From contig LLEY01000035.1 in NCBI GenBank assembly GCA_001414485.1, positions 310,001 to 374,000 of the forward strand: a DNA stretch of 64,000 nucleotides, read 5' to 3'. Position numbers and translations under genes: made by a program. How positions within the stretch are numbered: position 1 is the first letter of the stretch; every line of letters begins with the position of its first letter. This document shows positions 1 to 10,760 of the stretch, one piece after another. Origin of the DNA: Calycina herbarum (lineage: Eukaryota; Ascomycota; Leotiomycetes; Helotiales; Pezizellaceae). Below the pieces are notes generated by a model that saw only the letters and a program-made list of their open reading frames with translations, made no database searches and was not told where the DNA came from.

Positions 1-1292
1 TCTTTTAGATGTAATATTTTCCGATTATTAGATTATATGAGGAATTTCATCACCATGTGTGGCTTGGGCTATACTAATTAGGTAGTGTTGGTGGGGAAAG
101 AGGTGGGGGAGTGTAGGGCTTTGGTTGTTGAGCCGATGATCTTCCGGACTTGTGGAATTGGCGAGTTGGGAAGGTGGGGAAAATGTTAGAGAGGCTTGGA
201 AGATTAAGAGAAGATAAAATAGTGTGGGAGATGGTGACAAAGTTCACAGAAGGTAACTGAGAGCATCGATTTTATGGAAATTATAGCTTAGAAGCATGGA
301 AGAAAGGTACAGCTGCGTCATTCTACAATGATGTCACCTGAAGTGTGGCTGCAGGAATTCGTAACCGTTGGCCCGTGAGACTTTCCCTTCCATACTTATT
401 CTAAACCTTCTAGGAGGACTGAGTTCTCATTGATCTAATCATTCTAGTAGTTTAGCATAATTGAATCGATTTTTCGAGTCTTGCACGAATATTCAGGAGG
501 GGAAGATAGCGGGCATTCTACTTTTGGTCAGTCACGAATTCCTGCACTTTCTGGCAATGCAAGCTATCTGGAGCATGATCCTCTAGTCAAAACTTTGTAA
601 AAGAATATTAAGGCACTTCACACCCATTCCTAAAACAGTACGTGGAACTCTCAAAACCCCCAAAATCGGGTGATTTCTCACTTACAATCAGGCTTTTATA
701 GCAATGTATGCTTATACTTATCATTCAAATGTCAATCTAGTACTACGGCTCCTGAATAACTGCTTAAAGGTGCTCCTGATCTCAAGACCTAAAGAGGCTG
801 CAGAAATGTCCAGTGTTGTGAGATGGCGCTAAGCGAGACGAAGAGATGTTGACGTGTACTGAGCATAGCGTCTTACAAGCACTCTCATGAGATTAAAGAA
901 GAGAATCCAGCTAGTAGATTAAAATACAAAATCTGAGAGGTGATAAAGCTCTAGGCCGTATTGATTAATGTCGAATTTTGCCGTGTAATATTTCCAGCTT
1001 TGCGCCCATCTAAATTACCAAGAAACTTGCGAGGTTCTTGAGTGCATTTTTCGAAAAGGTGTGGAATGACAAGGGGCTATGTCACACTACTCTCCTAGAC
1101 CAACTAATAGAATATCAGATGGAATTATCTGTTAATGTTCTATTGAGAGGAAGGGAGGAATAGGGAGTAATAAACGCGCCTCAGTAAGGATTGAAATAGA
1201 AGAAAGAAGAAAACGTGTGCAATAATCAGTAAGAGTAAATAAACTGTCTTTGGAAGTTCACCTTGTGGGAAGTTCTATGCAGTGTGAGAAAT

Positions 1293-1685
1293 GAGTAGAG
1301 TAGAGTAAAGTAGTGGCCACTACTCTACTCTACTCAACCGATTTTAAGTACTACTCTACTCTACTCACACTACTCTGAGTAACTCAGAGTACTACTTGAG
1401 TAGTTCGGACCGAATAGGGACGAGCCGGACCGGAGCTCAGTGCGGCATCGGGGTGGCACCGCTAGTGGCTTGAGCGAGCACTTCTGTTTACTATTTACTA
1501 CGTAGCTTCTTTAATAACATTCTAAGTAATTTATTCTTAAATAGTAGGTTTTTATCTTATATACCTCCTAGAAATAGTCACTATCTACTTATATACTTAT
1601 ATATTCTTTTTATAGTACTACTCAGAGTACTACTTGAGTAGTCTTTAGTAACTACTCTACTCTACTCTACTTGAGTACCTGAGTA
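1293..1685. repeat. Repeat block of ACTCTACTC-type motifs
   Basis: Two clusters of GAGTAGAGTAGAG / CTCTACTCTACTC motifs, at about 1293-1403 and 1614-1685, flank roughly 200 bp of AT-rich sequence. The first cluster opens with a near-palindrome, purine arm followed by its pyrimidine complement. A 22-bp stretch starting ACTCAGAGTACT occurs identically at 1382-1403 and 1620-1641. Inverted motifs at both ends around a short non-coding core suggest a small non-autonomous element, but I cannot identify target-site duplications or a family. Confidence 0.45.
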
Positions 1686-1764
1686 TTTTGTGCTCACGCT
1701 GGTTCTATGATATTCAGTTACTTTACACGCAGGCCTTGGAATTTGCCTTGTCTGGGTCCTTTAA

Positions 1765-1783
1765 CCCCCCCCCCCCCCCCCCC
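1765..1783. repeat. Homopolymer C tract (19)
   Basis: Nineteen consecutive C residues. Such a tract is rare in fungal genomes and its length may be an assembly estimate. It sits in non-coding sequence. Confidence 0.8.
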
Positions 1784-4310
1784 TTTTCTCAAAATCAAAA
1801 ACAAAGATATTAGCTTAGTCAAGTTTCGACACATAGATACCAGAAATCCATTAGTATCTTGCCGTTGGAAGCTCGCGGTTTGTATCAAAATTGAAAAAGG
1901 AAAACTAGAAGCAACGAGTGAATGGCGCGGGCATGGTTTTACTTCGCATGCCACAAAGTACAATTGTACTTGACGGAATTCCTATTTTTAATCCTCCATA
2001 GTAGGAGCAAGTAATCCAAACAAGCAATATATCGAATATAAAAACCAGAGGAAGAGACTTCAACGAAGGAGGATATACATATTTACTATAAGCGACAGTT
2101 CTCAACCGATTCTATTTCGGTTTTCGGGTGGTGATGGTGATATCGTAAAAGTTTACTCACTTTATATTCCACTGTGATAGTGACAAGAGGTCTAGGTTAT
2201 TCCCCAATCCATGCCGACATCCTCATTAACAATAATCTATATTCAGATAATGAGGAATAAGGATGAGTTAAGAGTCCCGAGCTTTGCTCTGAGTAAGACT
2301 TACACCCCATCCCTCCATTGACTCGGGATTTTCGTGACAACTGGGGATAATATGCGATAACGTTTAGGAGAATGGAACGTCAAGGTTGCTTTCTTATTCT
2401 TCCGAACCTTCTTAGACAATGTAAGTCATTTAACCTCGACTAGTGCATATGATCAAAGCAAAGGTGGTGTACTTGGAGTAAAGCCCTTGTTTCTTACCCT
2501 TTCTGATAAGCTTACTTACTATTCAAAGTTGACTTTTCTCGTCCTAGCCATAGACAAAAAAGAGTATGCTTGCTGGTTATTTACGTAGAGTATAGCCCAC
2601 AAGCTTTTTTAAGAGTTACATTTATTGATAACTTCGTTTAGGGCAACCTCGATTATATCAAGATAGAGGAAGAGATACAATAAACGGATTAGAAGCGTGA
2701 CTCCCGTAGCCATATCGCGATACAGAACGCGATCTCTGCTTTAAAGACGGCTGGTCGACCCACTTTGAGATTCTACCATTGAGTCCGTTAAACTTCATTT
2801 CGTAGCACTAAGAATTGCCTGGGGCGGAAGAAGTAGACTGACTCATGGCTCGCTCAAAATGAATTACTCTAGAGGTTGGCGCAATGACACGAGAGCATCG
2901 CATGGAGCATATACACTCCTATCCCAGCGAAATCCCACGGAGAAGGTAAGGCATCAACACTGGAGGGTTTTTGAGTCCTGGTTCTAGATTTCCTTGTACC
3001 AACGACCCAGAATGAATGATTCAACACCATGCCACCCCCCTTACTCTGCCGTTCCGTTCCACTTGTACAACAAACCTCCACTAACGAACACACCCCTTTA
3101 CCACAACATCAACATCCACAACATCCACAAAAACACCAACTTTTCATTCTACATACACTACTGCATACAAGTACACTAAGAGAGAGAAAAACTCAAGACA
3201 GACAAAAAAAAACCCCTACTAGTACCGATACCGATACCACATCCCAACATCTCGCCAAGAATTTTCCTCTCCCACACACACATATGCCGCATATCTACCA
3301 GGGAGGGCACTTGGCAAATCCGATGGATGGATCGATCCACCCACCCCTTTCCTTTCCTCGCCACTCAACAACTTACTCGCTACATCTCAAAAAAAAAACC
3401 ACATCAAGACACGCTAAAAGCGAGAAACCACTCCTTGTAGAGGCTGAAAAGGAGTTTCTATTTACGAGAAAATCAACACCCCCTTTGAATTGTAGGAACC
3501 AAAGAGATGAGACTTAAAGATATCCGATGCGAAGGAACTCCCTCGAATACCGGCCCGATCCCGAGTCAGGTACCCCTTTCTTTCCGTCTCTCGCCCTGTC
3601 CTGTCAAGCTCGCAGGCCGGGCCACGCAAGCCTTTTTACCAAGGTAGTGGACTATCAATTTAGTGGGGGTAGGTAGTGAGTGGGGTGAACCTCCGAATGC
3701 GGAAAAGGTGGACAGAAGGTGGACTGGATTCGTCTTCGCCAAAGACCAGGAAAATTCGAAACTCGTTTGGGATATATTTCTAAAGCTGGGCCAAACCCGT
3801 ATGATCGTCTCTTCTTTATTCAAGTCCGGATGGATTCCAAATAGAGTGCTCTGCGGAAGATTGTTGGAATTGTATCGCAGGACTGACTTGGGGGGCGTTT
3901 ATTGTTCCGTCTTGGTTTAATGTAGATATACTCCCTTGTAGGTAAGAGGCTGGGGGAAAGAAGTCGGAAGTAAAGTTTGAGAAGTGAAAATAAACAAAGA
4001 GCACGGAAGACAAAGAGGATTGTCCAAGAAAAAGTCTGGTAGTTTGACCAGCTGGTGGTATAATTCTATATACAAGCGGGAGTGATCAACCGCTGTCTTT
4101 AAATATTTCATGATCGCTTCAAAATAAAACAAGTAATTCCTCTCTAAACGAAACTCCACAATGCGCTGCACATGGGCAGTTTTTCACCCCCCAAAGATAA
4201 GCAAATCTATGATATCTTTTTTATGAATGTAAATGGCAAAAACGCGTATGCGCCTGTAATGCTGTGCAGATCTTTTGGTATACAACAAATGCTCGCTGAT
4301 TTCGATTCCT

Positions 4311-5649
4311 CTATTTTCCGCTTCCGTTGTTCGCGATGATGGCGTTGGTGGTTCCTTTTCCTGGGTTGGTGACGGTCGATCCACTTGCGGTTGCAAGTGC
4401 TTGCATGCGTGAAGTGATGGCAGCTACGTCGGTGAGGGATTCGAGAGACATGAGGTAAGCGGCGAGACCAGTGACGTGAGGGCATGCCATGGAGGTACCA
4501 CTCAAGGTTCTCACGGCAGTATCACTGGTGATTCCAACACTTTGAACGTTGACGCCTGGGGCAAAGATATCGACAGAGGCGCCGAAGTTGGAGAATGATG
4601 CTCGGGCATCGGTGGAGGCATCGATGGCACCAACGGTGATTGCGGATGCTGCTGAGGCTGGGGAGCTGTTGGCGGCATCGACGTTCTCGTTACCAGCTGC
4701 TGCGACGACAACGATTCCGTTCTTGGTGAGAGCTGCAACGGCGGCGTTGACGGCGGTGGAGAAAGATCCACCAACTGACATGTTGACGACGGCCTTTCCT
4801 GAGAGGCCTCGGGCGGTGACATTGGTGTTGACGAATGAAAGACCATTGATGACACCAGAGTTGGTTCCTCCCCCTGTGGCATCGAGAACCTTGACGGCAA
4901 CGAGACTGGCATTCTTGGAGACACCGAAGGTAGCACCCCCAATCGTTCCAGATACGTGACTTCCATGTCCATTCTCATCGGTATTCTGGCAAATGTTAGC
5001 CTTGGAATTGCAGAAAACTGAGTGTTAGACTTACATTTGTATTTACAGTATTAGTTCCCCAAGTTGCTCTGCCGGCAAACTCGGAGTGGGTGGTTCGAAT
5101 TCCAGTGTCCACAACATATACGGTGATTCCGGAACCAGCCGAGTTATCAAAAACATATCCATCCGTCGAAGCTGCTTTGTGTGAAATACGCTCCAACCCT
5201 AAAGGTGCATTCGTTTGTTGAACCAGAGAGGTGAGTTGGACCTTTGTGTCGGCCTCCACATATTTGACATCCGAGTTTGATGCGATATCAATAATCATGG
5301 CGTCCTCCGCCTCCAAAGCCATCGCCCTCCATCCCATTATCGAGTATGGCTGTACTGACGTTGAAAGTATCCTTCCATCGGTTCCTCTTGTTGACAAGCT
5401 TCGTTTTCTCATGGCGGACATGATTGAGGTTTGGTGAGCCTCGACGACGGAATCGGTGGCATTGGCGTTGTAGACTACGAGGTAGCTATTTGGAATGATA
5501 TTTGCGGCATCTGGGTTGGAGATTGGGAGACCAAGCCCCGAAACTATGGCACCATTCTTCTTGCCTTGTTTGGCTGTGGGTGAGGATGTAACGACTGTGG
5601 AGCAAGCTAAAAGGAAAGAAACAACAACTGGGAGGGAGAAGAAGTGCAT
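4311..5649 (-). CDS. Secreted subtilisin-like serine protease (proteinase K type, S8A)
   Basis: Extracellular endopeptidase. The coding sequence is 5649-5035 and 4985-4311, with a 49-bp intron (donor GTAAGT, acceptor CCAG), giving 429 residues. Residues 1-22 form a hydrophobic signal peptide. An inhibitor I9 propeptide follows (about 52-140, from PNSYLVVYNA to VKYVEADTKV). The catalytic domain shows Asp181 in VVDTG, His212 in NGHGSH (the intron lies just before this block), the oxyanion Asn304 in AAGNEN, and Ser370 in SGTSMACPHV. Length and domain order fit the fungal proteinase K group. The GHGSHVSGT block differs from the usual GHGTHCAGT, so a Cys often found there is absent. The enzyme is probably secreted, made as a zymogen, and used for nutrition or host-protein degradation. 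It stands alone, with gene-free DNA on both sides. Confidence 0.93.
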
Positions 5650-8600
5650 TCTGATGATTTTAAAAAAGGATTGAAAAGGGAAGTAAGTGAACGAAGAAGA
5701 ACTGGATCAACAAGACAACAAACTGGAGGGCCCACGAGTATAACAAGTGTTTTGGTACTTAGCAGTACCTGCGTCCCTCGTCCCCAGTTTAAATTGCTCC
5801 ATAGAGGCTGAACCTGAAATTTCACGTCTCGTCTCCACAAGGCGCTGGCGATGGACGCCAAGTGAGACGGCGCCAAGTCAGACAGGCCCGAGGTGGGTGG
5901 AACACGACTCCAATCAGCAGAATGGCGCGCGTTTGCTTGCTTGATTTGCAGGGCCGTGGACGCCGTGGACGCCGTGGCAGGGGGTCAATTCGCCTCTTTG
6001 CCTTTTTGACAGTGTGGTGGCTCGTGAGCCAGGGGCCAAGTGGTGCATCATGTCTATGAAACAGTGCAGAGGTACGGAGCAGTACCACTGTCGAAAAGCC
6101 GGAGGGCCAAGGGCCAACGCTGTGCTCTCCTGCTGTACGGACTGCAGAAGAGAATACGGGCTTGAGCCAGCGGACTCAGCACTGTAAACACTCTCACAAC
6201 AGTAAAGGGAGACACTCCGGGGGCAACTGCGCTGGCTGACATGCTGTGACAGGCCCACGGAGTCAAGACTCTTAGGCCTTTGGCAGGACAGTCAGGCGGT
6301 CGAGAGCAGAAGCTCCGAACCATTCCACTGCCAGAGATTCTTGTCATCTTGAAGGATGGTTGTTTCATGGCCTTTCAGAGCCACTATCCGGGGTTGAGTA
6401 CCGGCAGCAGACAAAGATTTCAATCGTTTCGATATGACGCTCCGAGATGTGCAGAGCACCGTTATCTCGGCCCAAAGCGATTGTTTGAAATTAGAGACCT
6501 GTCCACCGCAATTAGGGCAGAAGCCAATGACCGACGTGCATTGCGCCCGCCAAACCCTCATTTCCAGACACCAACAAAAATTGGGAGAAATAGGAGAGAT
6601 GTGACCAGCCCGGGACGAGAGGGCATTGAAAGGGCTGGATAACTTCATGAAAGCGACCGAAGAAGGAAAATAGGGCCTGCTCTCGCCTCCAAGATCCGGG
6701 AAACCTGAGGGCGCAATGAGGAAAGAGAGCAGGTGATTGCCGACGATTGGTGTACAAGCAGAGGCTATGAAAGAATAAAGGTTTGAAGGGGTTGCTCATC
6801 TGGGTTGATTTGGTTGAATAATTCCAGCCTCATTCATCCGCCTGCGAACGCATATTGAAGGAATCTGCGTCGCCGCGCAATCGATGCTTACTATCACCAC
6901 CACCACCCGGGTGATGATCGTACACATGGGATGAGGCCGTGCAAAAATGACCATCTTCAAACCTGGGGGAAGCCATCGCTGTCGAGACATGGAAGATCCA
7001 AAGAGGCTTCAGAGGGACGCTTCAAGTGGTCAGGAAGGTGAGAGATCTTCCCGAGCATCAAGGTGTCATGCTTCTGCGACGCCAAACCGCGTGTGGCGTT
7101 CCAGATCTATTCGTCACCGTTTACTCGGGAGTTTAGGCATACAAACACCACTCTAATCTGCTCAACTTGGAACATTCGCACCTTCAATCTCTACCCTTCG
7201 AATTTGATATCGTGATTTTTTTTCTCAATATATTCCGTATGAAATAAAGTATGGGGTATAAAGAACACTCTGTGGCTAAACCTCACAGAATTTATGGCAT
7301 AAAAAGCTTCTTCGTCTAAGCCTTCCCTGAAAGAGTGGGATTGCGACACACAAAACAGACGAGGCTCACCCCCGTTCGCGGGGTTCGTCCGAAACTCGAT
7401 CACGACTATTCCTAGAATCCCAGACTAGAATGGACCAGGTTCCTCCCCACAAGCCTCCAAGATCCGATGTCTCGCTGAAATATACCTTCTTCTGTATAAC
7501 ATAAATTTCTCAAGTTTCTAATTACAAGTCCGATGCGATATTGCTGTGTTTGGAAATTCCAACATTGAATTCTTCCTAAATGAAATCCTTTCGGATCTTT
7601 TTGGTGCCGTATCGCTTCAGCCACCAGATTTCCGGGATTGCGAGGAATATATCATCTTTTTTCTTCCAAAACTGAAAGGAAGTCTTTCCCGCCGGGTACA
7701 GCCACTGAAAGTTAAATATGGGATGGATATGTCAACCATTATCAATATCTCACGGAGAGAATAAAACTTTCATACCATACGAAGGCAAACATTTCCCCTG
7801 AACTATCTCCTGGACTTTGCTTTTTCAAAAGTTTTCGAAGGTTGAGTATTCATTGATATGAGGATTGAATTCCCGTTGTTACATGAATTTCGTGTTAGGT
7901 ACCAACCTATGAACACAGAGCACCCACCTTTGCGATGCTTTCGAGTAACTATTATTACTGCGGGTAAGCCATCATTTTCCGAGTAAGCTACCACAACATC
8001 TGCATCACCTGAAAAAAGAAGCTCTTTCCAATTCTCCCGCTAAATGCAAATCCCCAGTTCAATTAAAAAATCCCTCTTTGTGAGCTTATCTGGTTCCATT
8101 TTTTTTTCTTTCTGTCTCTTGGGATGTCAATCTGCAGGTTACCTACCAACAGTAGCTGAAATTTGTTGAGCGTCTATTGGTAGGTAACCTACGAATTGAA
8201 AAAAAACCGAAGACTCCTCCAATTTCCCATTCTCCATTTTCCATTGGTAAGTAACCCTCAAAGTTTCTCTTTAAACCATTATCAAGATTATATTCTAATT
8301 TATCACTCTAGTTATTTTTAAAATTGAATTTCTCGTTTCTCGAGATCTTGGAAATATCTTACTTGTATACTATTCCGGAAATAATAGAATAAAATCCCAT
8401 CAACACTAGTGTTTTCACTCATTCAATTTCCAAAGTATCTCGCCATACACGTCAGAGAAATGAAGCATAAAGTCCATTCAGCTGTTCACAATTCAACCAC
8501 TCCCATCAGAAGAAAAATAAGAACTAGCAACGAGCCTAAGTAACTCCGGCCACACCGCTACTTCAACTTATTATACTCTGCGTAACACAACATAAAAAAG

Positions 8601-8703
8601 AACACCCCATTCAACAAGGAATAAGCAAAAAAAAAGCAAAAAAGAAATTGAAACGACGCCTAAGAGATTCTGAATTGCTGTTAGAACTTAATTCTCATTA
8701 TAG
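5650..8703. other. No gene recognised; GC-richer tract then AT-rich tract
   Basis: This contains the upstream region of the subtilase gene. Roughly 5830-7150 is richer in GC and has open frames in several phases at once, none with a recognisable motif. A 9-bp unit (GCCGTGGAC) is repeated about three times at 5953-5977. From 7200 onward the sequence is AT-rich. An inverted repeat at 8136-8190 is listed separately. Confidence 0.4.
8136..8190. repeat. 14-bp perfect inverted repeat (GGTTACCTACC type)
   Basis: The arm AGGTTACCTACCAA at 8136-8149 is perfectly complementary to 8177-8190, with a 27-bp spacer. A weaker relative (TTGGTAAGTAACC) lies near 8244, and a diverged version of the arm pair occurs at about 42767-42835. 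The recurrence suggests ends of a small dispersed element, but no element boundary or target duplication is clear. Confidence 0.6.
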
Positions 8704-8808
8704 ACATGATAAGAGCATATACCGAACTCTTGCTCCCGAAGGAAATGCCTGGCTTTGATATGTGGAATCAATAGCAGGGCATCGCGTTAACCACTCCGCC
8801 AAAGCGCC
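8704..8808 (-). pseudogene. tRNA-Ser(GCT)-like sequence with intron, 3' end degenerate
   Basis: Read on the minus strand, the 5' half is an excellent class II tRNA. It has an A-box-type TGGCGGAGTGG, a D-stem GCG/CGC around GAGTGGTTAA, and an anticodon stem ATGCC/GGCAT that pairs perfectly. The anticodon loop begins CTGCTA (anticodon GCT) and is interrupted after position 37 by about 21 nt, where nuclear tRNA introns sit. A variable-arm hairpin TCC-TTC-GGGA follows. The T-stem AAGAG/CTCTT is present, but its loop is 11 nt instead of 7 and the B-box is poor. The sequence after it does not pair with the 5' acceptor strand GGCGCTT. I read it as a tRNA-Ser gene or copy that has lost a proper T-loop and 3' acceptor end. 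Confidence 0.5.
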
Positions 8809-9194
8809 TCGTCACTGGTTAATGGAAGAAAGTTGAGTATCTACTGTCATGAGGGATTTAGTTTGGGAGTGGGGTGGGTTTTGTGTGGGCTGAATGGCGT
8901 TGGCGGTGGGGTTGGAAGCGGGGAAGTCACGGAAGTTGGTACGAGTCACTTGAGGAAGCATGCAGACCATTGATTACTTGGTTCCATTTGACTTGCACTC
9001 AACAGCAGTCTTGATATGTTTCTTAGACCCTTGTTGGCGATGCTGACATGGGGGTGATTGCTTCCACCAATCAAAGCTGCAAGGAACGTGGGGAAGTGGG
9101 GCTCGGTTAGTGAAGGCACGACTTGACGACATTTGTTGGAAGGAAGATATCGATGAAGGAAAACGTAGGAAAAGAATATGATGATGAAGAAATT
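8809..9194. other. No feature seen
   Basis: Short intergenic stretch between the tRNA-like sequence and the putative spliced unit. It has no open frame or motif I can support. Confidence 0.4.
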
Positions 9195-10450
9195 TTATTG
9201 AAAGGCAATATCATTTTCAAGGTTCATCACATATGGTTGCAAGTTCAAGGCAAATGAATGAAGTGTGGTATGGAATGGATCAATTTTCAACCGTGAATGC
9301 AGAAGCATGTGTACAAATTCAACCCCAAAGATATCCCAAAGTCTGAACCCAAGAGTGTCATCCCCCACCAGTATGTCCCACCAAATCCAATCCCCCTGAT
9401 CCAATTCCAACCAAGACAACCCTGATCCCAAGCAGAAACTGTGAAGTGAACAAGAAGAGGTTAGCATGTGTTGTGAGTGAGAGGTGGAGAGAGACTTACC
9501 GTGAGATGGCGAAGGACAAATGTTCCTCGAGAGGAAAAGGTACACCAGCTGCAAGACCATGCATGACTTGGCCAGTGTCCAAACCACTTTCTGTTCTAGC
9601 GTTCCCAAAGATTGTTTGCAAGGCCAGGTATAGGCTGGTCACGAAAGTGACGCGCTACCATGGAATCCATGATCAATCTTCATACTCGAATTCTGTGAGT
9701 CAGGCCAGAAGTGTGTACGTCTCTCAGAGAGTTCGCATCCTTGGGCACCTGCAGAAAACAAGTATGAGACGTCACGAGCGATCTTGATGAGAAGTGGTAT
9801 TGGACACCACCCGCGACCTGGACAATTACCAAGTGAATGGCGTTGGATGATCACATATCCCATTCATCAGCAGATGGTGGGTAGAGGTGGTCAGGGAAAG
9901 CCAGACGTTGGGTTGCCAAGTCATGAAAGGGTCGAGTGTGTTGGTGACACCATGATGTGATGGTTTCGTGGCGATGAGGTGAACTGGAAGATGGTTAGCA
10001 TGAGCAAGTGAAAGGAGGAGAGGGGAGGAAGACAAACCTTTGGAAATAGTGTCGAGTGTTGGACTGTTCCGTTTTGACGACGGTGACCAATCTGGGAGAT
10101 GGTCAGTATGATGAAGAGGGGTGAAGAAGGAAGACGAACGCGTTGAAGTTTGTTGTCGTGTTGAACCGTGGACCAAGGACCGTGTCGAAGTGCTTTCAAG
10201 GCGCGGACGAAGGCGCGTGAGGAAGGACCAGAGAAGCGCGTTGTTGTTGACGAAGAGTCGATGGAGACGGTGCGATGAGAGGGCGGAACAGTTGTGAAGA
10301 AGACATGTTGTTGTGATGGATGTTGGAAGATGTTTGAATGAGGGTGGTTGAAGAGTGTGAAGAGGCTTGAAGAAGAAGAAGAAGGAAGAAGATGTTGGAG
10401 GAGGAAGATGGTTGAAGAGGAAGGAGGTTGTTGGATGATGGAAAAAACAA
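9195..10450 (-). other. Putative spliced transcription unit, coding status unclear
   Basis: The minus strand has a TATA box (TATAAATA, 10486-10479) followed by four intervals that look like genuine introns: 10139-10092 (branch ACTGAC, acceptor CCCAG), 10037-9984 (donor GTTTGT, branch GCTAAC, acceptor TCCAG), 9829-9749 (donor GTAATT, acceptor TGCAG) and 9499-9439 (donor GTAAGT, branch GCTAAC, acceptor CACAG). An ATG in good context lies at 10306-10304 and gives only a 36-residue peptide. Other frames read through single exons, but I cannot build a long phase-consistent protein. It may be a spliced non-coding RNA, a small lineage-specific gene, or a decayed gene. The 3' end is not defined. Confidence 0.35.
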
Positions 10451-10478
10451 GTTGCCTGGAAGGGAATGGGACCTGGTA

Positions 10479-10486
10479 TATTTATA
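10479..10486 (-). promoter_or_regulatory. TATA box of the 9.2-10.45 kb unit
   Basis: TATAAATA on the minus strand, inside the palindrome GGTATATTTATACC (10475-10488). The first in-frame ATG is about 170 nt downstream. Confidence 0.4.
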
Positions 10487-10502
10487 CCTGGGAGGTCCTC
10501 CA

Positions 10503-10534
10503 GCGCCGTGATTGCGCTACCGCAATCACGGCGC
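10503..10534. repeat. Perfect 14-bp hairpin immediately upstream of TATA box
   Basis: Arms GCGCCGTGATTGCG (10503-10516) and its exact complement (10521-10534) are separated by CTAC. The hairpin lies less than 20 bp upstream of the TATA box of the minus-strand unit. That position would suit a dimeric transcription-factor site, though it could equally be a remnant of a transposon end. Confidence 0.7.
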
Positions 10535-10560
10535 GATAGAACTTGGGAGGGGGACGAAAG

Positions 10561-10760
10561 CGAGATCAGAGCCAATGAGCGTCGTTCGTCAACAACTGTT
10601 TAGCGAACCGCCTCGAGAGCGCATTTTGAATTAGGCTTAGCGTGGCACTCGAGTTTGCTTTCCAGATCAGACCCAATCAGCGACTGCGATCAGAGCTGCC
10701 TCCTCTTGAGCGCATTTTGAATTAGGACTAGTGTGTCCATTCTAATCACAACTGCCTGAG
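10561..10760. repeat. Imperfect direct repeat, about 100-bp period
   Basis: Two successive blocks share GATCAGA(G/C)CCAAT(G/C)AGCG, starting near 10563 and 10665, and the identical 18-mer GAGCGCATTTTGAATTAG at about 10617 and 10708. The blocks follow the hairpin at 10503-10534 and look like a local duplication. Confidence 0.55.

Larger units (their letters stand above)
1..4310. other. Gene-free 5' region
   Basis: I see no convincing gene. The short open frames overlap on both strands and show neither paired splice sites nor family motifs. The stretch at 3000-3480 is pyrimidine-rich on the plus strand. It holds the repeat at 1293-1685 and the C tract at 1765-1783, described separately. The final part is the 3' flank of the subtilase gene. 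Confidence 0.5.

Noticed and set aside
1765..1783. C tract as an assembly gap or telomere-like sequence
   Set aside because: No repeat unit around it; it is just a homopolymer whose exact length is uncertain.
2994..3517. Two overlapping plus-strand frames
   Set aside because: His/Thr/Pro-rich low-complexity translations of a pyrimidine-rich tract without splice signals or motif.
4549..4959. 136-codon plus-strand frame
   Set aside because: It is antisense to the conserved catalytic domain of the subtilase; an overlap artefact of codon bias.
9826..10575. 249-codon minus-strand frame as one protein
   Set aside because: It reads through the clear introns at 10139-10092 and 10037-9984 and across the TATA box, so it cannot be a real uninterrupted protein.
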